DNA of 64,000 nucleotides from CAVVYV01 sp963752585 (GTDB lineage: Bacteria; Actinomycetota; Thermoleophilia; Solirubrobacterales; 70-9), in NCBI GenBank assembly GCA_963752585.1, contig CAVVYV010000008.1, positions 186,001-250,000 of the forward strand. Direction: 5' to 3'. The notes under the pieces are model-generated. The model was not told the DNA's origin. It searched no databases and saw only the letters and a program-made list of their open reading frames with translations. The position numbers and the translations under genes are program-made. Positions 26,208 to 34,569 of this stretch are shown here, piece after piece (within the stretch, counting starts at the first letter, position 1; each line of letters begins with the position of its first letter).

Positions 26208-28317
26208 GAGGCGTGCCTCATCCGTCTGGCGGGCCGTTCGCTCGCGGGTGGCCAGTCGCCCGGCGTTATCCGCGGGGGTGGGCGCGGCCCTGGCCGGCGT
26301 CGTACTCGCGTCAGTCCTCGCGCTCGCCACGCCGGCCTCCACCGGCACCCTGAGCACGCCAATCGACCCCGCCCAGCAGTCGGCACTTCAATTCGGCGAT
26401 CGCTCGCACTGGCTGCAGCCCTGGCGCGGCTACCTGGACACGGTCCCGGCCAGGACGCTCCGGGATGCGGTCGGGATCAACTTCAACGTCGAGCCAAGCC
26501 AGGCCGACGCCACCGCCCGGCTTCTCAGCGAGAGCGGCTTCCGGCGGGCCCGGGTCGAGATCGGCTGGGACAGCATCGACTTCGACTCCCGGGATCAATT
26601 CGTGGACGACGCATCCATGACCGCGACCCTGAGCGCCCTTCGCGATCGTGGCCTTCGCCCACTGATCCTGTTGAACGGTCATCACGGCGCCCCGGGCCCG
26701 ATCCGCTCCTTCGACGCGCGCCTCACCGAGGCCGCGCCGGAGGGAGCGCGGACGATCCAGGTCGACCCCGCCACCTCCCAGGCGATCGTGCCGGGGCGAA
26801 GCGGCCTCGACGCCACCGACGACTACAAGGCCGCCGCGATCCTGTTCGCGGAGGTGGAGCAAGACGGCAGGGTGTCGCTGTCCGCGCCCCTGCCGGGCGC
26901 GCTCGCGGCCGGGAGCCACCCTGCCTCGACCCTGGCCTACGAGCCATTCGAGCGCCCGAAGCTCAGCGACGGCAGCCCGAACCCGGACTTCGAGGCGACG
27001 CTCGCAGGGTGGTTGAGCTACGTCGACCTGGTCACCCGGCGCACCCGCGAGATCCTCGGCAGCACCCAGTTCGACGTCGAGGTCTGGAACGAGCTGAACT
27101 TTGGCTCGGACTTCCTCGACGCCGGCGGTTACTACGATCCGGCCCGAGACACCGGGGTGGGGAACACCGAACGGGAGATCCTCGAGCGGACGGTCTCCTT
27201 CATCCGCGATCCCGCGCGCGGATTGGATGGCGTCGGAATCGGCGACGGGTTCGCGAACCAGCGGCCCTGGGAGGCCGGGAGCACCAGTCCGCCCGGGTTG
27301 ACTGCGATCGACAAGCACTTGTACCCGGAGATGCTGCGCTTCCCCGGGGACTCGCCGGATCCGGGGATCCGCCCCCTGGATGCAAGCGGCGAGCCCAATG
27401 GGACCCGGATCGACCCTGACGCCTGGCGCGAGGACTTCATCCCTACCTACAACGCCTTCTTCCCCGAGGGCCCCCTCTCGGCGATCGAGACCGAGCACAT
27501 CGTTCGCGACATCTCCCCGGTCACGACCAGCGTCTTTGGGACTGCCCACGGGCGCAGCACCCACCCCCCAGGGTCGCCGCCGCCCGAGCTCTGGATCACC
27601 GAAACGGGGATGGACTTCTCGGGTACGGGGATCGCCGGCGCCGACGCCGCACACCTCCGAGCGAAGGCGGCGCTGCGGGCGACGACGGCGTTCGTCAACA
27701 AAGGGGTCGGCGCAGTTCACTTCTACGCCGCGCAGGACCCAGACCTCGGCCTGATCGACGACGGGTTCTTCGACCAGGTCGGCCGGGACGGAGGCGGCTA
27801 TCCGGGGGCGGCTTCCGCGGGCCCGACGGTCGCCGCGATGGACCGGATGATGGCGCGCTTCGAGCCGGGCCAGCTCACTGCGGAGCGGGAGCTCTCCCTT
27901 CTGCTGGTCTCCGACGACCACGACCAGCGGCAGTTCGACGGGGGCGGGACTCCCGGCCGGCCGCCGCTCTACAACCGCGATGTCCTCGCCTTCCTGCCCT
28001 TCCAGCTCGCTGACGATCGGTTCGTCACCAGCGTCTATGTGATGACCCGCGATGTGACCGAGGTCCATCAGCCGAATCTCCCCTCCAGCAACCCGGCCCG
28101 CTTCGACCTCCCAGCGGCCACCTACCTGCTCACGGTCGGCAACCTCGACGGGCAGGCGGTCCAGGCGAGTGCCTACGATCCGCTCACCGACGAGCGGGTC
28201 CCGGTGCAGGTGGTCTCCCGCAGCTCCGACCGGGCCGAAATCGAGCTCCCGGTCACCGACTCGCCGCGCCTCTTGGTCCTCGACGACTCCGGCGACCCGC
28301 CACCCGCCGAGGACTGA
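26200..28317 (+). CDS. Secreted/membrane-anchored clan GH-A glycoside hydrolase (GH39/cellulase-like)
   Basis: 705 residues with an uncleaved-looking N-terminal helix (ALAGVVLASVLALATPA, about 30-48), so probably exported and perhaps anchored. The TIM-barrel features are GINFNVEPSQADATARLL, FRRARVEIGWDSIDF, LILLNGHHG, the acid/base block FDVEVWNELNFGSDF at about residue 290 and the nucleophile-like ELWITETGMDFSG at about 467. The C-terminal part (residues about 600-705) is beta-rich and may bind carbohydrate. Within a biosynthetic glycan locus it may trim or release the polymer. The family assignment within clan GH-A is uncertain. Confidence 0.72.
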   Translation: MGERRASSVWRAVRSRVASRPALSAGVGAALAGVVLASVLALATPASTGTLSTPIDPAQQSALQFGDRSHWLQPWRGYLDTVPARTLRDAVGINFNVEPSQADATARLLSESGFRRARVEIGWDSIDFDSRDQFVDDASMTATLSALRDRGLRPLILLNGHHGAPGPIRSFDARLTEAAPEGARTIQVDPATSQAIVPGRSGLDATDDYKAAAILFAEVEQDGRVSLSAPLPGALAAGSHPASTLAYEPFERPKLSDGSPNPDFEATLAGWLSYVDLVTRRTREILGSTQFDVEVWNELNFGSDFLDAGGYYDPARDTGVGNTEREILERTVSFIRDPARGLDGVGIGDGFANQRPWEAGSTSPPGLTAIDKHLYPEMLRFPGDSPDPGIRPLDASGEPNGTRIDPDAWREDFIPTYNAFFPEGPLSAIETEHIVRDISPVTTSVFGTAHGRSTHPPGSPPPELWITETGMDFSGTGIAGADAAHLRAKAALRATTAFVNKGVGAVHFYAAQDPDLGLIDDGFFDQVGRDGGGYPGAASAGPTVAAMDRMMARFEPGQLTAERELSLLLVSDDHDQRQFDGGGTPGRPPLYNRDVLAFLPFQLADDRFVTSVYVMTRDVTEVHQPNLPSSNPARFDLPAATYLLTVGNLDGQAVQASAYDPLTDERVPVQVVSRSSDRAEIELPVTDSPRLLVLDDSGDPPPAED

Positions 28318-28364
28318 CCGCCACCGCCGCCAGGCCGTGAAGCCCCGCCAGGCTTAGGCCGACT

Positions 28365-28392
28365 CATCCACTACGGTTGGGCGGATGGGCGA
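28365..28392 (+). promoter_or_regulatory. Duplicated promoter/start element, copy 2
   Basis: CATCCACTACGGTTGGGCGG followed by ATGGGCGA spans the -10 TACGGT (28372-28377) and the ATG (28385). See copy 1 at 26179-26207. The -10 ends 7 nt before the start codon, predicting a leaderless mRNA. Confidence 0.6.
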
Positions 28393-29731
28393 CAGCGCCC
28401 TCTACGTCCCCCCGCAATCGGCGATCGCCCCTCTGGCCGAGACGCTCGGCTGGCTTTGGCGCCTGCCGCTCGAACGGGAGCCTAATCGGAAAGCCGTCGG
28501 CATCGGGACGCTCGATGACGCGCCGGCACTGCGTTCGTTGCTCGACGCGCGACGCCTGGCCGGCGTTGCGGTCATTGGGGCTCGCCCCGGTCCCGACCAG
28601 GGCCCCCTCCTCCCGGGGCGCGTGCGAGTTCGCGGTGTCGCCAGGTTCGGACCCCGCTCCTCGGTCAGCGGCCAGTTCGCGGTCCTCCACGGCCCGGGCA
28701 CGCCGGTAGTCCGCTCGTCACTGGGCGTCCACGCCATTCGCGACAACAGCTGGCTCACGGTCGGCGCTGATCCGATCTCCTCCTGGGGCACCGTGCAGGA
28801 CTTCTGGCTGTTGCCGGCCCTCGCCGACTTCTTCGCCGACGTACTCGAGCGGCCGATGGCGATGCTTCCCCCGATCGGCGTGGTGCGTTTCGACGACGCT
28901 CCCGGCACGGCCGCCCAGCAGCTCGAGGGTTGGGCGAGGTCCGATCGAAGGGTAGAGGGGCGCCTGCGCCGGATGATCGATGCCTACGCGAGCTCCGGCG
29001 CGAAGCTCAACTTCGCGATCGCGGCGCGCGCCCTGGTGGACGGCGATGAGGTCCCTTCAGAGGCCGTCTGGCCCCGCTCGATCGCTCAGATCCGAGCCGC
29101 AATCGAGCGGGGGGTGGCTGAGCCGGTCTGCCATGGCTACCTCCACCTGGACATGACGGAACACCAACAGGGCCGGATCGAGTCCAGGGAGTTCGCCAGC
29201 CTCGACCGCGCCGAAGCATCGCGACGGGTGCGCGCCGCCCTGGACTGGGCGTCAGGCGAGTTCGGGATCAGGCCCCCGACCTTCGTTGCGCCCAACTGGA
29301 CCTACGGCGAGGGTGTGCTCGCGGCCCTCGAGGAGCTCGACCTGCCGGCCTGGCTGCCGGCGGGACTCGGTCCGCTCGTCGCCGGCGGCAACGCCCGCGA
29401 GACGCTGTCCAGCACCCTCGACGGCCTTCATCACCTCGACTATGGCCCCCTGACCACCCTCGCCGCCGCGGGTCTTCCGATCTATGTCGTGGTTCACAGC
29501 AAGCTCTTCGACGCCCGCCTCGCCGCGCTCAGCTCGGTCCGTGACCTCCCGACGCTGGCACGCCTGCGGGTTCGCGGGGACTTGTTTCGCCTCACCGGCG
29601 TCCCGGGCATCCGCTGGGTCACCGCATCGGAGATGTTGGAGCACCTGCGCGCCCACGACCAGGTGGAGATCGTCGGCCGCGAGCTCCGGGCCCCCGATGG
29701 GGTACGGGTTGCGCTGCGAGAGGCTCCTTGA
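28385..29731 (+). CDS. Polysaccharide deacetylase-like (NodB/DUF2334-type) protein
   Basis: 448 residues. The C-terminal two thirds resemble a NodB-homology carbohydrate deacetylase: the metal-site-like VVRFDDAPG at about 165, CHGYLHLDMTEHQQGR at about 250 and FVAPNWTYGEGVLAALEEL at about 300. The N-terminal about 140 residues are an extra domain with no motif I recognise. There is no signal peptide, so it may act on cytoplasmic precursors or be exported otherwise. The next gene starts 6 bp after its stop. The deacetylase role is a family-level inference. Confidence 0.65.
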   Translation: MGDSALYVPPQSAIAPLAETLGWLWRLPLEREPNRKAVGIGTLDDAPALRSLLDARRLAGVAVIGARPGPDQGPLLPGRVRVRGVARFGPRSSVSGQFAVLHGPGTPVVRSSLGVHAIRDNSWLTVGADPISSWGTVQDFWLLPALADFFADVLERPMAMLPPIGVVRFDDAPGTAAQQLEGWARSDRRVEGRLRRMIDAYASSGAKLNFAIAARALVDGDEVPSEAVWPRSIAQIRAAIERGVAEPVCHGYLHLDMTEHQQGRIESREFASLDRAEASRRVRAALDWASGEFGIRPPTFVAPNWTYGEGVLAALEELDLPAWLPAGLGPLVAGGNARETLSSTLDGLHHLDYGPLTTLAAAGLPIYVVVHSKLFDARLAALSSVRDLPTLARLRVRGDLFRLTGVPGIRWVTASEMLEHLRAHDQVEIVGRELRAPDGVRVALREAP

Positions 29732-29737
29732 ACCGGC

Positions 29738-30880
29738 ATGCCTGAATACGGGCCGATCACGATCGTGATCCAAGAGGTACACCAGGGTGGGGGCCAGGAG
29801 CGAGTCACATACGAGGTTGCCCGGCGGCTTCTCGAGCACGGTGCGGAGCTCACGGTGATCGCTCGGAGGTGCGAACTGCCGGCGAGTGAGCGCCTTCGCT
29901 GGGTCCGCGTGCCTGGTCCCGCACGTCCCTTCACCCTCGCCTACATCTGGTTCTTCTTGCTTGGGACGATTGCCACCGCCTTCTACGGTCGTGGATTCCG
30001 GCAGTCCGCGGGAGCGATCGTCTCCAACCGGATGGACGCCGCGATCATTCACTTCAGCCACCTCGGCTACTCGAATCGACCGACCGCGGAGCAGCGGAGC
30101 CATGACTCCTTCCTCCACAAGCTGAACGCCTATCTCTCCTCGGTGCTCTCGCGTCTTGCCGAGCGCCTCTGCTATCGACCGTCGCGGGTGGGCACCTTGG
30201 TCGCCCTCTCGGCCGGGGCCGCACGTGAGCTGCGGGCCTGTTTTCCTCGGATGGCCTCCCGGGTTACGGTGATTCCCAACGGCGTCGACCTGGACCGGTT
30301 CCGCCCCGACCCAGAGGCTCGGGCTCGGCTGCGGGCGGAGCTCGGGATCGACGAGGACGACCCGGTGGCGGTCTTCGTCGGTGGCGACTGGGATCGAAAG
30401 GGGTTGCCGATCGCGGTGGCGGGGATCGCCGCGACGCCTCGCTGGCATTTGCTCGTCGCCGGAGGCGGTGATGAGGACGCGTTGCGCGAGCTCGCGAGGA
30501 GCAAGAACGTCGATCACCGGCTGCACCTCTACGGGCGCACGCCGAGGCCCGAGGAGGTCTGGGCGGCGGGAGACGTCTTGCTTTTCCCGACCGCGTATGA
30601 GGGCTTCAGCCTGGTGACGCTCGAAGCGGCTGCGGCTGGCCTTCCCCTGCTGATGACCAAGGTGAACGGGAGTGAGGAGCTGGTGGTCGAGGGCGAGACG
30701 GGACTCTTGATCGACCGCACTCCCGAGTCAATCCACGGTGCCCTCGAGGTCCTTGGCGACGACCTTCGGCTGCGCGAGCGGATGGGCGAGAACGCTAGGC
30801 GCACGGCCCTCAAATACAACTGGGAGGATGTCACGCGTAAGTACGAGTCGCTCTACGCGGGGGAGGACCATCCCCGCTAG
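29738..30880 (+). CDS. GT4 family glycosyltransferase
   Basis: 380 residues, GT-B. The N-terminal loop is VHQGGGQERVTYEVARRL. A hydrophobic segment (YIWFFLLGTIATAFYG, about 69-84) suggests membrane association. The donor domain shows VIPNGVDLDRFRP, VFVGGDWDRKGLPIAV, LLVAGGGDEDALREL and PTAYEGFSLVTLEAAAAGLPLL (EX7E). It is coupled to the preceding deacetylase-like gene (6-bp gap) and convergent with the GT2 gene. Confidence 0.87.
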   Translation: MPEYGPITIVIQEVHQGGGQERVTYEVARRLLEHGAELTVIARRCELPASERLRWVRVPGPARPFTLAYIWFFLLGTIATAFYGRGFRQSAGAIVSNRMDAAIIHFSHLGYSNRPTAEQRSHDSFLHKLNAYLSSVLSRLAERLCYRPSRVGTLVALSAGAARELRACFPRMASRVTVIPNGVDLDRFRPDPEARARLRAELGIDEDDPVAVFVGGDWDRKGLPIAVAGIAATPRWHLLVAGGGDEDALRELARSKNVDHRLHLYGRTPRPEEVWAAGDVLLFPTAYEGFSLVTLEAAAAGLPLLMTKVNGSEELVVEGETGLLIDRTPESIHGALEVLGDDLRLRERMGENARRTALKYNWEDVTRKYESLYAGEDHPR

Positions 30881-30894
30881 AGCAGCGCCAGCAG

Positions 30895-31932
30895 CTATGA
30901 CGCTCGTCGGCTCACGCCGGGTCTGAGCGCCGTGGACAGTGCTCGTATGCGCCCGGCTGTCGCTGCCCGCATCCGTCTCACCGCGGCCCAACCCTCTCGC
31001 CCAACGATCATGCGTTCGAGCGCGAGCAAGGGCCCGGGGCGGTTCCGGGTGCCCACGATCAGGCTGAATGCGACAGCGGTCACCCGGCGCCAGGAGCTGA
31101 GACCGGTTGCGAGTCCGAGAAGAATGTTGTGCGATTCCATGAAGACGCTCGAGGGAGTCTCGGAGTCACGTTGCGGTCCGTAGGGGCGGATCGCCGGGTT
31201 ATGGTCGACCAGCACGGCGGGGTCGTAGATCAGCTTCCATCCCGATCGCTGGATCGCCAAACAGAAGCCGATCTCCGAGTGGAACGCCATGTCCCGACCC
31301 GCCAGCCGGTTGTCGAACTGCAGGTCCTCCACGGCGGCCGCGCGAACCGCCAGGTTCACCCCTTTGAGGACATCTACCGGCCTCGAGGAACCGACCCCCT
31401 GATGGTGGCCGCCTACGACGCGTCCGTACCAGGTGACGCGACCGACCACCGGAGCAGGTGGGCCAGGGTCGGCCGCGATCAGATCACGACCCCCGACGGC
31501 TCCTACCCCGCGGTCCCGGAGGAAATGGTCGTTGATCCTGGCCAACCAGTCAGGCCTCGGCACGGCGTCGTCATCGGTGAAAGCAACCACCTCTCCGCTG
31601 GCGGATGCAAGGCCCGCGTTTAGCGCAGAGAGGAAGCCGCCTTCGACCTCGATCACCTTAATCAGGTCGGTTCTCCTGTGAGCAAGGGCTTCCAAGCTCT
31701 GGTGATCCTCGTTGCGAACGACGGCCAGGACCTCCAGAGGCTGGAGCGACTGTGCTTCCAGTCCGTCGAGGCACTCCATCAGCTGCTCCGGCCTCTTGTA
31801 GCTGGGGACTACGACGCTGGTGGGCAGTGCGTCTGAGCTTTCGATATCGGTCGGGGTGGGATCGGGCAGACCCGCGATCCTATGAGCAAATAGGTCCTTG
31901 CCGTCCGACTGGCTACACCGCCGCAGCGGCAC
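30895..31932 (-). CDS. GT2 family glycosyltransferase
   Basis: About 345 residues, GT-A fold. Motifs are TSVVVPSYKRPEQLMECLDGL, GLASASGEVVAFTDDDAVPRP (DXD in DDD), a VNLAVRAA segment, and a C-terminal hydrophobic/amphipathic region. The frame is open far upstream, but the recognisable fold begins near residue 35 from GTG 31932, which is the nearest plausible start; the true start could be slightly downstream. It is transcribed toward the preceding GT4 gene and is divergent from the double-GT4 gene, with 42 bp between starts. This type commonly adds rhamnose or hexose to lipid-linked chains. Confidence 0.78.
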   Translation of the reverse strand: MPLRRCSQSDGKDLFAHRIAGLPDPTPTDIESSDALPTSVVVPSYKRPEQLMECLDGLEAQSLQPLEVLAVVRNEDHQSLEALAHRRTDLIKVIEVEGGFLSALNAGLASASGEVVAFTDDDAVPRPDWLARINDHFLRDRGVGAVGGRDLIAADPGPPAPVVGRVTWYGRVVGGHHQGVGSSRPVDVLKGVNLAVRAAAVEDLQFDNRLAGRDMAFHSEIGFCLAIQRSGWKLIYDPAVLVDHNPAIRPYGPQRDSETPSSVFMESHNILLGLATGLSSWRRVTAVAFSLIVGTRNRPGPLLALERMIVGREGWAAVRRMRAATAGRIRALSTALRPGVSRRAS

Positions 31933-31974
31933 CTGACGGCCCGCCGATTGTGTCGCGTAGCTTAGGTTTTGGCG

Positions 31975-34266
31975 ATGACACGTTCGAAGGGACCACGGAT
32001 CGCAAAGGATCCGAGGCCGCTGCTCTTGGGAGCCGAGTGGTTCCGGGACGAGCCCGGTGGCCTGAACCGCTACTTCTTCGATCTCGTATCGGCGCTTTCG
32101 GCGGATGAGCGCCCTCCGCCGGCGGTCGTCGTCGGACCGGTCAGCGATCCGCCTCCGGGGCTGGCCGTGGTCGAGCGCGGTTGGCTTCCCTCGCGTCTGT
32201 TGCGCTACGGCCGCGCGGCCCGCCGGCTCCGCGCCGAAGCCGACCTGGTCGACACCCACTTCGCTCTCTACGGGATTGCGGCCCTGCTCGCCGGGGCGGC
32301 TCGTAGCCGTCCCGTGGTCGTCCACTTCCACGGCCCCTGGGCCCAGGAGAGCGGCGCGGGGGGCGAGCCGCGGTTGAAGGTTGCCGCCAAGGGTTTCGTC
32401 GAGCGCCGGGTCTATCGCCGAGCGGTCGCCGCGGTGACGCTCACCGGCTCCTTCAAGCGGCTGCTGGTCGAGCGTTACGGCGTCGTGCCCTGGAGGGTGG
32501 CGGTCGTGCCGCCCGCCGTCGATCTCCTCAGGTTCACTCCCGGTGACAAGGAGCGGGCGCGCGAGCTGGTCGGGCTCCCCGCGATCGGCCAGGTCGCGGT
32601 CAGCGTCCGTCGGCTGGTTCCGCGAATGGGGCTCGACACGCTCCTCCACTCGTGGGCGGCTCTGGAGGCGCCTGCCGAGCGCACCTTGGCAATCGTCGGC
32701 GACGGCCCCGATCGCCAGTCTCTGGAAGACCTGGCGGCCACCCTCGGAATCTCAAGCAGCGTCCAATTCCGCGGCGCGGTCAGCGACACCGAGCTGGTCT
32801 CCTGGTACAGGGCCGCCGATTTCTCGGTGGTGCCGACGCTCGAGCTCGAGGGATTCGGCCTGATCGTGCTCGAATCCCTCGCCTGCGGAACTCCGGTGAT
32901 CAGCTCCGACGTCGGCGGTCTCCCCGAGGCGACCGCGGGGCTTGAGGGTCGAATCATCACCCGCGCCGGCGATCCCGCGGAGCTCGCCGAAGCTCTCGAC
33001 GGGGTTCTCCAGGGAGAGCGTGCGACTCCCAGCCCGGCGGCGTGTCGCACCCACGCCGAGCGCTACTCGCCCGAGGCACTCACAAGTCGTCACCGCGAGA
33101 TCTACCGGAGAGCGGCCTCCCCCTCCGCTTCGCGTAAGCTTCGGGTTGTCTATCTGGACCACGTCGCCCGGATCTCCGGTGCGGAGATCTGTCTGCATCA
33201 GATCCTCAGGGCGCTCGACGGCGTTGATGCACACGTGGTCCTTGGTGAGGGCGGCCCGCTCGAGGTTCGCCTGCGCGAGGAGGGGATCTCGACGGAGGTC
33301 CTGCCATTGGGAGTCACCGTCCGCGACGCGAGGAAGGAGCGGGTGGGCCCCGGGCTCGAGTCCCTGCGAAGCGCCGCGTCGGCGGGGGCCTACTCGATAC
33401 GGCTCGCGAGGCGCTTGCGGAAGCTCAACCCCGATCTCGTCCACACCAACTCGCTCAAGAGCGGTGTTTACGGCGCCCTCGCGGCACGCCTGGCGCGGGT
33501 ACCGGTCGTCTGGCACCTCCACGATCGACTCGCCACCGAGTACATGTCCGGCCACGGTGCGCGCCTGATCCGGTTCGCGATCAGGCACTTTGCCGACGAG
33601 GTGATCGTCAACTCCGAGTCCACTCGGCAGACGCTCGACCGGGCATCGCAGGATGGGGCGACGCTGATCCCCTGTCCCGTCGAGCTCCCGGACTCCCCCG
33701 TCGAGACCCGCGATCAGGTCCGGCGGGTGGGGATCGTCGGTCGGCTCACCGCGTGGAAGGGCCAGCACGTGTTCCTCGACGCGGTCGCTCGGGCATTTCG
33801 CTCGCGGCCGGTCGAGGCGGTTGTGATCGGTGCCCCCCTGTTCGGCGAGGAGGACTACGCGGACCGGATCCGACAGCAGGCCGAGGAGCTCGACGGTGCC
33901 GTCTCCTTTCGTGGGTTCGTCAACGACGTGCCCTCGGAGCTGGCCCGGCTCGATCTGCTCGTTCACGCCTCAACCATCCCTGAGCCGTTCGGACAGGTCG
34001 TCCTCGAGGGGATGGCGGCGGGGCTCCCGGTGACCGCGGCGAACGCGGGAGGGCCCGCGGAGATCATCGACGATGGGATCGATGGGCTCCTCTATCCGCC
34101 GGGAGACGCCGACGCCCTGGCCGACCGACTCCAGCTCCTCGCCAGCGATCGGGAGTTGCGGGCTCGCCTCGGCCGGGCCGCTAGGGAAAGCGCGGCCGAA
34201 TTCTCGCCTCAGACCGTCGCCGAGAAGGTCCTCGGCGTCTACCGGAACATCCTGGACGGCCGATAG
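31975..34266 (+). CDS. Double GT4 glycosyltransferase (two complete GT-B units in one chain)
   Basis: 763 residues made of two full GT4 enzymes. Unit 1 (about 1-378) has GLNRYFFDLVSAL, VVHFHGPWAQESG, TLAIVGDGPDRQSLED and PTLELEGFGLIVLESLACGTPVI. Unit 2 (about 385-763) has RISGAEICLHQILRAL, VWHLHDRLATEYMSG, VGIVGRLTAWKGQHVFLDA and PEPFGQVVLEGMAAGLPVTAAN. Both keep the C-terminal EX7E-type region, so both may be active and add two consecutive sugars. There is no break in frame and no internal start with a ribosome site. ATG 31975 follows TAGGTT by 6 nt. Confidence 0.85.
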   Translation: MTRSKGPRIAKDPRPLLLGAEWFRDEPGGLNRYFFDLVSALSADERPPPAVVVGPVSDPPPGLAVVERGWLPSRLLRYGRAARRLRAEADLVDTHFALYGIAALLAGAARSRPVVVHFHGPWAQESGAGGEPRLKVAAKGFVERRVYRRAVAAVTLTGSFKRLLVERYGVVPWRVAVVPPAVDLLRFTPGDKERARELVGLPAIGQVAVSVRRLVPRMGLDTLLHSWAALEAPAERTLAIVGDGPDRQSLEDLAATLGISSSVQFRGAVSDTELVSWYRAADFSVVPTLELEGFGLIVLESLACGTPVISSDVGGLPEATAGLEGRIITRAGDPAELAEALDGVLQGERATPSPAACRTHAERYSPEALTSRHREIYRRAASPSASRKLRVVYLDHVARISGAEICLHQILRALDGVDAHVVLGEGGPLEVRLREEGISTEVLPLGVTVRDARKERVGPGLESLRSAASAGAYSIRLARRLRKLNPDLVHTNSLKSGVYGALAARLARVPVVWHLHDRLATEYMSGHGARLIRFAIRHFADEVIVNSESTRQTLDRASQDGATLIPCPVELPDSPVETRDQVRRVGIVGRLTAWKGQHVFLDAVARAFRSRPVEAVVIGAPLFGEEDYADRIRQQAEELDGAVSFRGFVNDVPSELARLDLLVHASTIPEPFGQVVLEGMAAGLPVTAANAGGPAEIIDDGIDGLLYPPGDADALADRLQLLASDRELRARLGRAARESAAEFSPQTVAEKVLGVYRNILDGR

Positions 34267-34306
34267 GGCGGAACCGACCAACGGACGTGATCTTTTGCAC
34301 GAACTG

Positions 34307-34335
34307 TTGCGCTCGTTGCGCAGGAGAGCTAAGAT
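34307..34335 (+). promoter_or_regulatory. Candidate promoter of the sugar-1-phosphate transferase gene
   Basis: TTGCGC (34307-34312) and TAAGAT (34330-34335) are spaced 17 bp. Transcription from here gives a leader of about 225 nt before ATG 34570, unlike the leaderless neighbours. Confidence 0.45.
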
Positions 34336-34569
34336 CGTGTGCTCGATCCGCGCCCGAGGCACTTCCAGCTCTTGGTCGTGGGGTCGCTAGGGGAACTCAG
34401 AGTCGCGGGTCTAGAGACTCGGTTTTCGACTCACTCGAAGGGATTCGATTCGGATGAATCGACCATGCCCTGGTTTTGGGTTTGGTTTTGGATTAAGTAA
34501 ACGAATCGACGATACCGATAGGTCAATTGGCTACTTAGACTGGCCTCCGGCTTTGAGCGCAAACTGCTG
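34336..34569 (+). other. AT-richer 5' leader region with inverted repeat and G-tracts
   Basis: The 303-bp gap 34267-34569 is the longest intergenic stretch here and visibly poorer in GC than its surroundings. It holds a perfect inverted repeat TCGATTC-GGAT-GAATCGA (34445-34462), then a G/T run with four G-tracts (34472-34491), and TTAGACT near 34535. No conserved open frame is seen. It may be a regulatory leader of the glycan-initiating transferase; I do not recognise a known riboswitch. Confidence 0.4.

Noticed and set aside
34472..34491. Telomere-like repeat GGTTTTGGGTTTGG
   Set aside because: Only one short occurrence within a leader region; it is kept as a possible quadruplex element, not as a telomere or origin.
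34336..34569. A c-di-GMP (GEMM) riboswitch in the transferase leader
   Set aside because: I could not find the conserved GEMM core; only a generic inverted repeat is visible.
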